Below, piece by piece: positions 27,197 to 37,002 of a stretch of DNA of 64,000 bases. The notes below the pieces were generated by a model. That model searched no databases. It was not told the DNA's origin and saw nothing but the letters and a program-made list of their open reading frames with translations. The stretch's first letter is position 1. Each line of letters opens with the position of its first letter. Origin of the DNA: Luteolibacter sp. Y139 (GTDB lineage: Bacteria > Verrucomicrobiota > Verrucomicrobiia > Verrucomicrobiales > Akkermansiaceae); assembly GCF_038066715.1 (NCBI RefSeq), contig NZ_JBBUKT010000002.1, positions 496,001-560,000 on the forward strand. Direction: 5' to 3'. A program made the translations under genes and the position numbers.

Positions 27197-27836
27197 CTGC
27201 GCCGAAGACCCCGCCTTGCATCTTGACCATCTTCAGGGCGGCGAGGTGGTTTCCGTGGTCGGTGGCCGCCGTGCAGTCGGAGAGCAGCAGGCACTCGAAG
27301 CCGCGGTCATTTGCCTCGCGCATCGTCGTATGAACGCAAACGTCGGTGGTAATGCCAGCGAGGATGATGTTCCGGATGCCAGCCTGCCGCAGGACCATGT
27401 CGAGGTCGGTGCCATAGAAAGATCCTTTGCCTGGCTTGTCGATGATGACCTCTCCCGGCAGCGGCGCGAGTTCGTCGATGATGTTCCAGCCGGGCTCGCC
27501 GCGAACGAGCACGCGGCCGCAGGGCCCGACGTCGCCGATGCCCGCGCCGATTTGCCGGCTGCGCCAGCGCTTGTTGGCGGGAAGGTCGGCGAGATCAGGG
27601 CGGTGACCTTCACGGGTGTGCATCACGTGATAGCCCTTCGACCGGGTGGCCTCGAAGACCTTCTTGATCGGCTCGATGGGCGCGCGGGTCAGCGAGATAT
27701 CGTAGCCCATTTGGTCGACATAGCCGCCGGGGCCGCAGAAATCGATCTGCATGTCGATGACCAGAAACGCGGTATTTTCCGGTCGGAGGTCGCCGTCATA
27801 CGGCCACAGGTAGGGATCGGCTGCAACGTGGGGCAT
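27159..27836 (-). CDS. biuH: Biuret hydrolase-like cysteine hydrolase
   Basis: 225 residues, isochorismatase fold. From memory it resembles rhizobial BiuH almost end to end: [51 protein letters not shown], and [13 protein letters not shown]. The triad Asp28 (VIDMQIDF), Lys134 ([10 protein letters not shown]) and Cys167 (TTDVCVHTT) has exactly the spacing of BiuH Asp36/Lys142/Cys175. The enzyme would hydrolyse biuret to allophanate and ammonia; ureidoacrylate amidohydrolase RutB is the nearest alternative. Located between an NCS2 permease gene (142-bp gap) and the cupin gene. No allophanate hydrolase is in the window. Confidence 0.82.
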   Translation of the reverse strand: MPHVAADPYLWPYDGDLRPENTAFLVIDMQIDFCGPGGYVDQMGYDISLTRAPIEPIKKVFEATRSKGYHVMHTREGHRPDLADLPANKRWRSRQIGAGIGDVGPCGRVLVRGEPGWNIIDELAPLPGEVIIDKPGKGSFYGTDLDMVLRQAGIRNIILAGITTDVCVHTTMREANDRGFECLLLSDCTAATDHGNHLAALKMVKMQGGVFGAVADSDALVHALG

Positions 27837-27978
27837 GGTGAATAGGCGGGGTGGAAACGAAAGCCACGGACCCCACGGAGCGGAATGCAGGCCAAGATGC
27901 GCTTGCCTTCATGCCGTTGCCGGTGAGATCCGTGGAACCATTCCGTATTAACCGAGATTCTTGATGGGAAAGGTGGTG

Positions 27979-29604
27979 TCAGGATTTGGCGAGGACTCCG
28001 GCAGCTTCGGGTTCTGGCTCCTCCTCTTCGTCTTCCTCATGGACGATCACTGGGGATGAAGCAGTGACCAGCTTCGAGGCGGCGACCATCACGCAGCCGA
28101 CGATCAGGTAGCTCGCAGCCACGGTCGGGCTCTGGGCAATGCCAAGCCGGTCTCCGTGCATGAATCCGAAGAAGGTCAGTCCCGCTCCAGTCATCGAGAA
28201 GAGGCCGGCCTTGAGGAAGTTCCGGTCGATGATGAAGACCGCGATGGAACCGAGAATCAGGCCGCCGAGGATGGAGCCTCCACCGAGGACTTCGAGGCCA
28301 TGGAAGAGCACGCCTTCGTTATTCATCGCCTTGAGAAGTTCTGCTTTCTTCTCGGGCCCGAGCGAGGCGAGGATCGTGCCTGCACCAGCAAGTGCACCTG
28401 TCATCATGGTGACCACCCAGTGCGCGAGGTGAGGTGCCAGGGAAAGCACGATGGCAGGGGCATGGCGCTTTGGCGTTTCTTGGAAGGCCTGCGCGCCGAT
28501 CAACATCCCGATGTAGAGGAGGATTGGCAGGATCGCGACCGTCGGGATGAGAGCGAGCATCACGGAGACGATGCCCAGCCATGTGAGAATGATTACTGCG
28601 ATGCCGGTGGCAGCCGAGTAACCGATGCGGCCGCCCATCGCCTTCCAACCGGGATGGCCGATGTAAACGGCGTTGATGAAGGGGTTTCCCATGATGCAGC
28701 CAATCAGGCTGATGACGCCGTCGGCGGTGAGCACGCGAGTGGTGGGGAATGCATCTCCGGCCACCTCGGCGCTCTCGACATTGTCGAGGGCTTCCACGAG
28801 GTCATAGATGCCAAAGGGGATCGCCGTGACCAGCAGGATGCCGAGGAACTGGAAGCCGCCGAAGACATGACCGAAGGCCGGCAAGGGGACACTGAAGCCG
28901 AAGCCCTTCAACGCCTCGGACAATGCCGTGCCGGTCATGCCGCCGTAGTTCAGGCCGAAGAGGTTCGAGCCCCACGCGATGAGGGTGCCCACCGCGATCG
29001 CGACGAGACCGGCCGGGACGCCCTTGTATTTCACGCCGCCAAACCAGCTCAGCAGGATCACCGCGAAACAGGTGATGCCGATGACAGGAGTCATGAACAT
29101 TTCCACCGCCGGCTTCATTGAAATGAAGGTGACCGAGACGCCGGCCAACGTGCCGAGCAGCGCAGCGCGTGGGGTGACCTTGCGGATCCATGGGCCGACG
29201 AAGCCGCCGATCATCAGCACGAAGCTCTGGATGAAGACCCATGTTAGGCCGGCTTCCCAGCCTTTGATAGGATCGCCGGTTTGCAAGGTGATGGGCAGCA
29301 TGATCACGAAGACCACCACGAACATGTGCGGCACGCTCGTTCCCGAGGGTAGCGCACAAACGTCGGTGCGTCCGGTTTTCTTCGCCAGCTTGTAGGCGAG
29401 CCAGGCGTAGTAACCGGTGCTCAGGCACAGCATCAATCCGGTCGCGGGCAGGATGCGGCCGAAGACGATATCGGCCGGCATCTTCAGGACGAAGAGCAGC
29501 AGGCCGGTGAGGGTGAGCAGGTTCACGAGGATATTCGTGCCGAACCCGAAGAAGGCGTTCCAGTCGCCCGGAACCCAGAGTTTTGGTTTGAAGCCGGTGT
29601 TCAT
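27979..29604 (-). CDS. NCS2-family (xanthine/uracil-like) permease
   Basis: 541 residues with about 13-14 hydrophobic helices. N-terminal block FFGFGTNILVNLLTLTGLLLFVLKMPADIVFGRILPATGLMLCL and the later YDLVEALDNVESAEVAGDAFPTTRVLTADGVISLIGCIMGNPF resemble NCS2 transporters of the AzgA-like side group; MTGTAL and the GNPFINAVYIGHPGWKAMGGRIGYSAATG stretch correspond to the substrate-site helix region. The C-terminus is an acidic tail (HEEDEEEEPEPEAAG). In this operon it is flanked by two isochorismatase-fold hydrolases, so its cargo is probably biuret, a ureido compound or a pyrimidine-type precursor rather than a salvage purine. A CTAACA word is encoded as CTA-ACA inside the gene (29242-29247). 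Confidence 0.87.
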   Translation of the reverse strand: MNTGFKPKLWVPGDWNAFFGFGTNILVNLLTLTGLLLFVLKMPADIVFGRILPATGLMLCLSTGYYAWLAYKLAKKTGRTDVCALPSGTSVPHMFVVVFVIMLPITLQTGDPIKGWEAGLTWVFIQSFVLMIGGFVGPWIRKVTPRAALLGTLAGVSVTFISMKPAVEMFMTPVIGITCFAVILLSWFGGVKYKGVPAGLVAIAVGTLIAWGSNLFGLNYGGMTGTALSEALKGFGFSVPLPAFGHVFGGFQFLGILLVTAIPFGIYDLVEALDNVESAEVAGDAFPTTRVLTADGVISLIGCIMGNPFINAVYIGHPGWKAMGGRIGYSAATGIAVIILTWLGIVSVMLALIPTVAILPILLYIGMLIGAQAFQETPKRHAPAIVLSLAPHLAHWVVTMMTGALAGAGTILASLGPEKKAELLKAMNNEGVLFHGLEVLGGGSILGGLILGSIAVFIIDRNFLKAGLFSMTGAGLTFFGFMHGDRLGIAQSPTVAASYLIVGCVMVAASKLVTASSPVIVHEEDEEEEPEPEAAGVLAKS

Positions 29605-29652
29605 GTCCGTTGGTTCGTTCTGTTAGACGGGATGGGAAAGGGTGTTTGGCAG

Positions 29653-30324
29653 TCAGCTCAGGGAAGCGAGGATCGAGCCTGAGTCGGTGACCCAGCCGAA
29701 GATGCCGCCCTGTGCCTTGATCATCTTCAGCCCCATTTCCTGGAATTCCGGAAAGTAGGAGCCGACGCAATCGGAGGGGACCAGGCACTCGTAGCCGCGA
29801 TCGTTGGCCTCGCGGACGGTGGTATTGACGCAGACCTCGGTGGTGACGCCGGTGACGACGAGTTGGGTGATGCCGAGGTTTTGCAGGATGGCGTGGAGAT
29901 CGGTGGCGAAGAAGGCTCCCTTGCCCGGCTTGTCGATGACCGGTTCACTTGGGAGCGGGTAGAGCTCAGGGATGATGTCATGACCCGCTTCGCCGCGGAT
30001 GAGGATGCGGCCCATGGGGCCGGGGTCGCCGATGGTCTTGGCGGACTTGCCGCGGACCTTCTTTGCCGGGGGCAAGTCGGCGAGGTCCGGCCGATGGCCC
30101 TCGCGGGTATGGAGGACGGTCAGGCCTGCAGCTCGCCACGCGTCCAGGAGGATCCGGTTCGGCTCGATCGTGCGCCGGAGTTGCGACACGTCATTGCCGA
30201 GCATCTCGCCGAATCCGCCCGGTTCGAGGAAGTCACGCTGCATGTCGATGATCAGCAGTGCGCATTTCCCTGGTGAAAGTTCGAACGGGTAGGGTTCGGC
30301 GGGGATGGGGAGGAGATCGCTCAT
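29653..30324 (-). CDS. Second BiuH/RutB-like cysteine hydrolase
   Basis: 223 residues, isochorismatase fold. Triad Asp27 (IIDMQRDFLEPGGFGEMLGND), Lys132 (VIDKPGKGAFF) and Cys165 (TTEVCVNTT). [15 protein letters not shown] is shared with the BiuH-like protein, so the two are paralogues, but here the [10 protein letters not shown] loop is replaced by DFLEPGGFGE and the C-terminus differs (GSYFPEFQEMGLKMIKAQGGIFGWVTDS). Different loops near the pocket suggest a different amide substrate, perhaps a ureido acid or a related carbamoyl compound. It sits between the barrel gene (24-bp gap) and the permease gene (48-bp gap). Confidence 0.85.
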   Translation of the reverse strand: MSDLLPIPAEPYPFELSPGKCALLIIDMQRDFLEPGGFGEMLGNDVSQLRRTIEPNRILLDAWRAAGLTVLHTREGHRPDLADLPPAKKVRGKSAKTIGDPGPMGRILIRGEAGHDIIPELYPLPSEPVIDKPGKGAFFATDLHAILQNLGITQLVVTGVTTEVCVNTTVREANDRGYECLVPSDCVGSYFPEFQEMGLKMIKAQGGIFGWVTDSGSILASLS

Positions 30325-30348
30325 GGACGCGGGGCGGCGGGTTTCAGA

Positions 30349-31275
30349 TCAAAAGAAGGCGGTGATGCCGGTGTGGAACTGGAACAGGTCGTTCTCGTCG
30401 TGGTCGCCATTGGGCGTGAGCACCAGATTGCCGTCTTCGAGGCCATCGTTACTAAGGTGATAGTATTTGACCCCGGCGTACCAGGTCCAATGGCCGTAGC
30501 CTTCCGGAATGAAGGTGAGCGGGACGCTGGCCTTGATGCCGGTGGAGACCACGGCAATGCCGGAGCCGCCGCCGGTGCCATTGAATTGCTGGTAGAAATC
30601 GTCATCGACGATGTTCATGAAGGTCGGGAACTCGAGCTTCACCGGGCCGATCTTCGCGGTCGGATTGATGCCGACGGTGAAGTAGAATGACTCCTCGGAG
30701 GTGAGGGGATTGAAGACGACCGTGGCCTTGTTTTCGAGCTCCTGCCAGTAGGCGATGTAGGGATTGAGAGCCCACGGTCCGAGCCACTTCGAGTCATCCA
30801 TGCTCAGCTTCAGCTCCAGGTGGTGCGAGGTGGGGTAGGAATCCACCATGCTGTCGAAGGCGGTGTAGGTGGTGTCGAACTTGAAGATGTCCGCGAATTT
30901 GACCGTGAAGCCGAGGATGGGGTCGAACTCGTTCCAGCGGCCCGGATCCGCGCCCGATTTTTCACTGTGGATCGAGCTCCACATGCCGGCGGTCAGCGAG
31001 ACATTGTCGACGAATCCGGTATCGCTGGAGTAGAGATTTACGAAGGCGAGAAGTAGCGGCTGGAAGATGACTCCGTCGTTTTCAACATTCAGTCCGCGGG
31101 GTGTGATGTAGTGGTCGGAGACATCGAGCTGGAACAGCACATTGACCTTTGACGGTGTCGCTGCAGGAGCGATGGCGGCAGGGGTAGACTCCGCTTCGCC
31201 GGCCAGCAGCGGGGAGGCGCTGCTGGCGGCGAGGACGAGGAGGGGAAAGGCACGAGAGGCAAGAGACTTCATCAT
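30349..31275 (-). CDS. Outer-membrane beta-barrel in the biuret-type island
   Basis: 308 residues from the first of two consecutive ATG codons at 31275, preceded by AGGAA. Signal peptide MMKSLASRAFPLLVLAASSASPLLAG. Afterwards alternating strands with aromatic girdles (HYITPRGLNVENDGVIFQPLLLAFVNLY, FDTTYTAFDSMVDSYPTSHHLELKLS, WTWYAGVKYYHLSNDG) and a C-terminus ending in Phe-Phe, fitting a BAM-inserted barrel. Family not recognised precisely; it is not an obvious TonB receptor. First structural gene after the regulator and likely the outer-membrane entry route for the substrate. A possible sigma-54 promoter overlaps its leader. Confidence 0.72.
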   Translation of the reverse strand: MMKSLASRAFPLLVLAASSASPLLAGEAESTPAAIAPAATPSKVNVLFQLDVSDHYITPRGLNVENDGVIFQPLLLAFVNLYSSDTGFVDNVSLTAGMWSSIHSEKSGADPGRWNEFDPILGFTVKFADIFKFDTTYTAFDSMVDSYPTSHHLELKLSMDDSKWLGPWALNPYIAYWQELENKATVVFNPLTSEESFYFTVGINPTAKIGPVKLEFPTFMNIVDDDFYQQFNGTGGGSGIAVVSTGIKASVPLTFIPEGYGHWTWYAGVKYYHLSNDGLEDGNLVLTPNGDHDENDLFQFHTGITAFF

Positions 31276-31290
31276 GGCGGAATTCCTATT

Positions 31291-31306
31291 GGCACCGCGC
31301 ATGCCA
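31291..31306 (-). promoter_or_regulatory. Possible sigma-54 (-24/-12) promoter
   Basis: On the minus strand TGGCATG-CGCG-GTGCC has GG and GC separated by exactly 10 bases, matching TGGCAYG perfectly and the TTGC element in three of four positions. An NtrC-type activator gene lies just upstream and enhancer-like repeats lie about 80-110 bp away. Against it: the expected transcription start (about 31280) leaves only about five bases before the ATG, excluding the AGGAA sequence. TGGCA-N7-TGCCA is also a palindrome, so it could be an operator instead. Confidence 0.35.
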
Positions 31307-31381
31307 TGCGTGAGAAAGAGAGTTGGTCGCTGATTTCTAGTGATTTGTGAGCTTATGGCGAACGGGGCGTGGCGGCGAAGC

Positions 31382-31417
31382 TGTCGCAAGTGTTCCAGCG
31401 TGCAACAGGTGCGACAC

Positions 31418-31419
<2 letters not shown>
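31382..31419 (-). promoter_or_regulatory. Enhancer-like repeats for the NtrC-type regulator
   Basis: TGTCGCA (31382-31388) and TGCGACA (31410-31416) are a perfect inverted repeat with a 21-bp spacer, nested with AAGTGT/ACACTT (31388-31393, 31414-31419); a third related half-site TGTTGCA on the minus strand lies between them. They start at the 3' end of the regulator gene and lie 107-144 bp upstream of the barrel gene, the normal distance of sigma-54 activator sites. The same sequence could be a hairpin after the regulator stop. Confidence 0.4.
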
Positions 31420-32859
<1,440 letters not shown>

Positions 32860-32863
<4 letters not shown>

Positions 32864-35337
32864 GTGACTTGGATTTGGGCCAGCACGCGCTGGATCGTTT
32901 TCATGTCGTAGCTGGCGACGAATTCCCGCAAATGCTGGGCCAGTCGCTCTCCTGGCGGGCCGAGCGCTTCGACCTCGCCGAGGCAGTTCTTGAGAACCGT
33001 GGCGCTATGGAGTTCAGCCGCCATCATCATTCGCGTGGCGAGTTCCTCGGGGAGAACAAGCGCACTGAAATCGATGCTCTCCGTCCTCTCCACGGACGCT
33101 GGCACCGGATCGCTGACGAACTCAACACCGAGATGTTGGTGCAGAACCGAGTAAATGCGCTCCGCTTGGAACGGCTTCGCCACGAAGTCATCGCAGCCAG
33201 CCTTGAGGCATTGCTCGCGCTGATGCACCAAGGCCGAGGCTGAGGTGGCGATCACCTTGATTCCGGTGGTGCCGAACTGCTGGACAATCCGTCGCGTGGC
33301 CTCAATGCCATCGAATTCCGGCATCCGGACGTCCATGAAAACGATCTGCGGACGTGACACCCCGGTCACCTCCACGGCTTGCCTGCCATGCTCGGCCAGC
33401 ACGACTTCGCAGCCCACCTGCGTAAGCATGGTGGCCAGCACGTCGCGGTTTTCCGCAATGTCGTCGACCACCAGTGCCTTCACCCGGTGCCCCTCGGCCA
33501 GATGTCGCGTCTGTCGCTGAAGGATGACCGGCTTAGTGGACTCGCCGACCGGCGGGAGCTTCAGTGTGAGCCGGAAGGTCGAGCCGTGGCCCGGTTCTGA
33601 ATCGAGTGTGAGCTTGCCGCCGAGGATTCCGGCTTGGCGCTTCGAGATGGCGAGACCAAGACCGGTGCCGGTCTCCGCGTGGCGGCCCGGGCCTTGCTGG
33701 AAGGGCTCGAAGATTCGCTCCTGCAAGCCTGGCTCGATGCCGGGCCCGGTGTCCTCCACCTCGAATACCCAAGGCTCGCCCTCCTGAAGAATCCTCAGCG
33801 TGACGCGGCCTCGCTTGGTGAACTTCACCGCGTTGCCTAACAGATTGATCAGGATCTGGCGCAGCTTGCCCTCGTCACCGTGGACTAACAACGGGCGGCC
33901 CAATGCGGGAGCATCGAGCCGGAGGCCGAGCTGTTTCTCCTCTGACGGGTTTTGGAAGATCGCGATCAGCTCATTGGCCAGCGCGTTCAGGTCGAAGTCG
34001 GCACGCGTGACGTCCATCCGACCGGCATCGATCTTGGAAAGATCGAGGATCTCATCAATCAGATGCAGCAGGTGATTTCCGCTGCTGAGGATGGTCGCGA
34101 TCATGTCGCGATGGAAGGGCGGCAGCGCGGTGTCGCGGGCAAGGATCTGCGAGTAGCCGAGGATGGAATTCATCGGCGTGCGGATCTCGTGGCTCATGCT
34201 GGCGAGAAACTCCGACTTCGCCTTGTTCGCCGACTCGGCCGAAGCTTCAGCTTCCTTCCGAACGAGAATCTCGCCTAACAGGGCCTCATGAGATGCTTTC
34301 AGCTGCGCCGACCGGCGCGCCTCCAGCCACAGGTAGGCGGCCAGCAGCCCGGTGATGGCCGCCCCGGTCAAGCCGACGATCCATGGCAAGGCGGCCGCGT
34401 CCCGGCGGCGCAACAGAGGGTCGGGTTCGAAGTGGAGGTTCCAGTGACGCCCCGCGAACTCAACCGGAGTCGTCCATGAAAGCGCGCCTTCCCAGCGCTC
34501 GCCGGACTGCCGGTAGATGGTGCCGCCAGCCGCGGGATCCTCAATGGTGAGCAGGACGCCATTGTTACCCACCGGGCGGAGGGTTGACTCGATCAGGTCG
34601 CCAATGCGGAAGACGGCGGTCGCGAATCCGGACAAGTTCTCCCGTCGTTGTTCGACAGTCGTTGCAGGACTCTGGTAGAGAGGCAAGAAAACCACGAACC
34701 CCGTCTGTGAGCCTGGCTCCTGGGCCAGCCGAACTGGCGCAGTGGCGGTGGGTTCGCCGGTGTCGCGGGCTTTCTCCAAGGCTGCGCGCCGGATCGGTTC
34801 CGAGCCGACGTCAAACCCCAGCGCCGGAGCGTTTCTTGCCAGACTTTCCAGATAGAAGACAGGGAAATACTCGTCGCGAGGGCTCGCCGGAGCGAAGTGC
34901 ACCCCGGATGATTCCTCGGTGAAGGTGAAGTCCGCGAAGCCCTCGGCCCGGGCCTTGGCCTCCCAATTTCCGCGATCCGCCGCCTTCACCCGCGGATCCC
35001 AAGCCAGCGCCTGGAGCTCTGGTTGGCGGGAAAGCGTCGGCTCAACGAAGGTGCGGAACTCGTTTCTAGTGACGTCGGAATCAGTTCGATAGAGCCCGGC
35101 GAGCGCGTGCAGCACCTCCATGGAGCGCAGGACTTGGCCGCGGATCAGCTCTGCCCGATCTTGCGCGAGCTTGCGAAGTTCTCGCTCCAGGGCTTCCTGC
35201 TGGCTGCGCTTTGTCTCCACGGCGAGCAGCACTGCCAGACATAGCCCCGCGACCAGCACCAGGAGCGCAGGCAGCTTGGCCGGGGAAATAGCAGGGGTTT
35301 TCGGGGCCATGCGCCGACCGGTAGGAGCACCGGACAT
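32860..35337 (-). CDS. CHASE-domain hybrid sensor histidine kinase
   Basis: About 825 residues from the ATG at 35337; starts at 35385 or 35310 are possible, and 35310 puts the helix KLPALLVLVAGLCLAVLLAV near the N-terminus. Then a CHASE-like periplasmic sensor (LYRTDSDVTRNEFRTFVEPTLSRQPELQALAWDPRV; VFYLESLARNAPALGFDVGSEP), a second helix (LPWIVGLTGAAITGLLAAYLWLE), coiled coil, HisKA box (FLASMSHEIRTPMNSILGYSQ, phosphorylated His), HATPase boxes (GNAVKF, DTGPGIEPG, GTGLGLAI) and a C-terminal receiver (IVFMDVRMPEFDG). CHASE domains sense small extracellular ligands. It pairs with the downstream regulator; the operon suggests a nitrogen compound as signal, by inference only. Confidence 0.9.
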
Positions 35338-35402
35338 GCCCGATTTGCCCCGGCGGTGATTTTTCAGGTGCGGGTGCCCCGCCACCGGACTATCCCGTGC
35401 CC

Positions 35403-36146
35403 ATGCTTCTCGGCGTCAATATCGACCACGTGGCCACCCTGCGGCAGGCCCGCTACGCCCTGCTGCCGGATTCGCCGAATGCCGAGCCGTCGCCCCTGCA
35501 GGCGGCGCTCGATGCGCAGGATGGCGGAGCCGACTCCATCACCATTCACGTCCGGGCCGACCGCCGGCATATGCAGGACCGGGATGCGTTTGAGATCCGG
35601 AAGGGTTGTCCGCTGCCGCTGAACTTGGAAATGGGCGTGACGGCCGAGATGACCAAGCTCGCCCTGGAGTTGAAGCCGGAGTTTGCCTGTCTGGTCCCAG
35701 AGACCCGCGAGGAGGTCACCACCGAGGGTGGTCTCGATGTTGCCGGCCGGCTTGCCGAGGTAAAGGCCTGCGTGAAGACCCTTCAGGACCACGGGATCCG
35801 CGTTTCGCTTTTCATCGATCCGGATCTGCATCAGATCGAAGCCGCTTCGCATTGCGGTGCGGAGATGATCGAGCTGCATACCGGCTGCTTTGCCAATGCA
35901 GTTGACTCCGAACTGGAGCGCGAGATCGGTCGCCTGATCGAAGGTGCGAAGGCTGGCCACGCCGCGGGCATTCAGGTGAATGCGGGGCACGGCATCAACT
36001 ACTCGAATATCTTCCGCCTCTTCACGGTACCTTATTTGGCCGAGCTCAATATCGGGCACACGATTGTCTCCCGGGCGATGCGGGTGGGTTTCACCGAAGC
36101 CGTGCGCGAGATGAAGGAACTCATGGCCGCCTACCCGGAAGCATGA
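35403..36146 (+). CDS. pdxJ: Pyridoxine 5'-phosphate synthase
   Basis: 247 residues from the ATG at 35403 (a GTG two codons upstream is also possible). PdxJ signatures: LGVNIDHVATLRQARY, DSITIHVRADRRHMQDRD with the catalytic His/Arg, LPLNLEMGVTAEM, LVPETREEVTTEGGLDV, SLFIDPD, ELHTGCFAN, NAGHGINYSN and LNIGHTIVSRA. It joins 1-deoxyxylulose 5-phosphate with 3-amino-2-oxopropyl phosphate in vitamin B6 synthesis. Its stop overlaps the acpS start (ATGA), the widespread pdxJ-acpS pairing. Divergent from the hybrid kinase gene. Confidence 0.97.
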   Translation: MLLGVNIDHVATLRQARYALLPDSPNAEPSPLQAALDAQDGGADSITIHVRADRRHMQDRDAFEIRKGCPLPLNLEMGVTAEMTKLALELKPEFACLVPETREEVTTEGGLDVAGRLAEVKACVKTLQDHGIRVSLFIDPDLHQIEAASHCGAEMIELHTGCFANAVDSELEREIGRLIEGAKAGHAAGIQVNAGHGINYSNIFRLFTVPYLAELNIGHTIVSRAMRVGFTEAVREMKELMAAYPEA

Positions 36147-36526
36147 AGCTGTTCGGAATCGGCATTGATGTGGTGGAGGTCGAGCGCATCGAGTCCTCGA
36201 TGGCGGAGTTCGGCGAACGCTTCGCGACGAAAATTTTCACCGCAGCAGAGCGCGCTTATTGCGACTCCCAGAGACGTCCGGCGATTCACTACGCGGCCCG
36301 CTTTGCGGCAAAGGAAGCGGTGGCGAAGGCGTTTGGTACGGGAATCGGCAAGGAGCTTGGCTGGCTGGACATGGAGATCGTCCGCAAGGATAGCGGAGAA
36401 CCTGGATTGGTGCTGAGCGGAATGGGGAAGGCGTATGCGGAGGGAAAAGGGATCGCTGAGGTGAAGATCAGCCTGACGCATGCACACCACTACGCTGCGG
36501 CGAATGCGGTGGCGCTGGGGGAGTGA
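36143..36526 (+). CDS. acpS: Holo-[acyl-carrier-protein] synthase
   Basis: 127 residues. FGIGIDVVEVERIESS holds the Mg-binding Asp, and RFAAKEAVAKAFGTG the conserved W/RFAAKEA motif with the catalytic Glu; the C-terminus has VKISLTHAHHYAAANAVAL. It moves the phosphopantetheine group from CoA to apo-ACP. Translationally coupled to pdxJ. The stop is followed by a CTAACA word (36534-36539, reverse) in the short convergent gap to the NADAR gene. Confidence 0.96.
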   Translation: MKLFGIGIDVVEVERIESSMAEFGERFATKIFTAAERAYCDSQRRPAIHYAARFAAKEAVAKAFGTGIGKELGWLDMEIVRKDSGEPGLVLSGMGKAYAEGKGIAEVKISLTHAHHYAAANAVALGE

Positions 36527-36551
36527 AGTCTGCTGTTAGGCTTCGTTCCGA

Positions 36552-37001
36552 TTACCGTGAGCTGGCTGAGAGCTTTTCCCGAAGTTTCATCAGTAGCAGG
36601 CCGAGCACGTTCTTGCCGGTGCCGTCGCCACCATCGCCCCAGTAGGAATCATTGGCGGTATGTTCGATGAGTTTGGCGGTGCCGGTGGAGAGAAGCAGTT
36701 CCTTCAGCTCCGCATGCTGGGTGAACTTGGCTTCAAGTGCTTGGCGCATGATGCCGACCTTCACGGCTTCCCAATCCTTGCGAAGCTTCTTCTTCCGGTC
36801 GCGGCCGAGTCTGGCTGCCAGCATCGGCGAGTTGGCTTTGCGGACTTCTTCCCGGTCGGCGGGGTTCTCAAATTTCTGAGCCTGGAAGTAGTGCTCGGAA
36901 GTCGGCCACTTCTTCTTGCCGAGGGTGATCGGGTAGGCGGCGAAGTTGGAGAATTCGCCGTAGGGATCGCCGACGCTGTAGAAATGGATGGGGGCTGCCA
37001 T
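36552..37001 (-). CDS. NADAR family protein (YbiA-like)
   Basis: 149 residues from the ATG at 37001, one base beyond the mfd stop; the longer frame overlapping mfd is not needed. Conserved features: FYSVGDPYGEFSNFAAYPI at the N-terminus, WPTSEHYFQAQKF, and GDGGDGTGKNVLGLLLMKLREKL at the end. YbiA-type enzymes hydrolyse an N-glycosidic bond in early riboflavin intermediates, and wider NADAR proteins remove ADP-ribose from guanine. Tight coupling to the repair gene mfd makes a nucleobase-repair role worth considering, by inference. Confidence 0.88.
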   Translation of the reverse strand: MAAPIHFYSVGDPYGEFSNFAAYPITLGKKKWPTSEHYFQAQKFENPADREEVRKANSPMLAARLGRDRKKKLRKDWEAVKVGIMRQALEAKFTQHAELKELLLSTGTAKLIEHTANDSYWGDGGDGTGKNVLGLLLMKLREKLSASSR

Positions 37002-37002
37002 A

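Noticed and set aside
27837-27978. Sigma-54 promoter before the BiuH-like gene (TTGGC-N8-CCGC on the minus strand)
   Set aside because: GG-N10-GC spacing fits, but the -12 element lacks TTGC and the -24 element lacks the A/C that follows TGGC.
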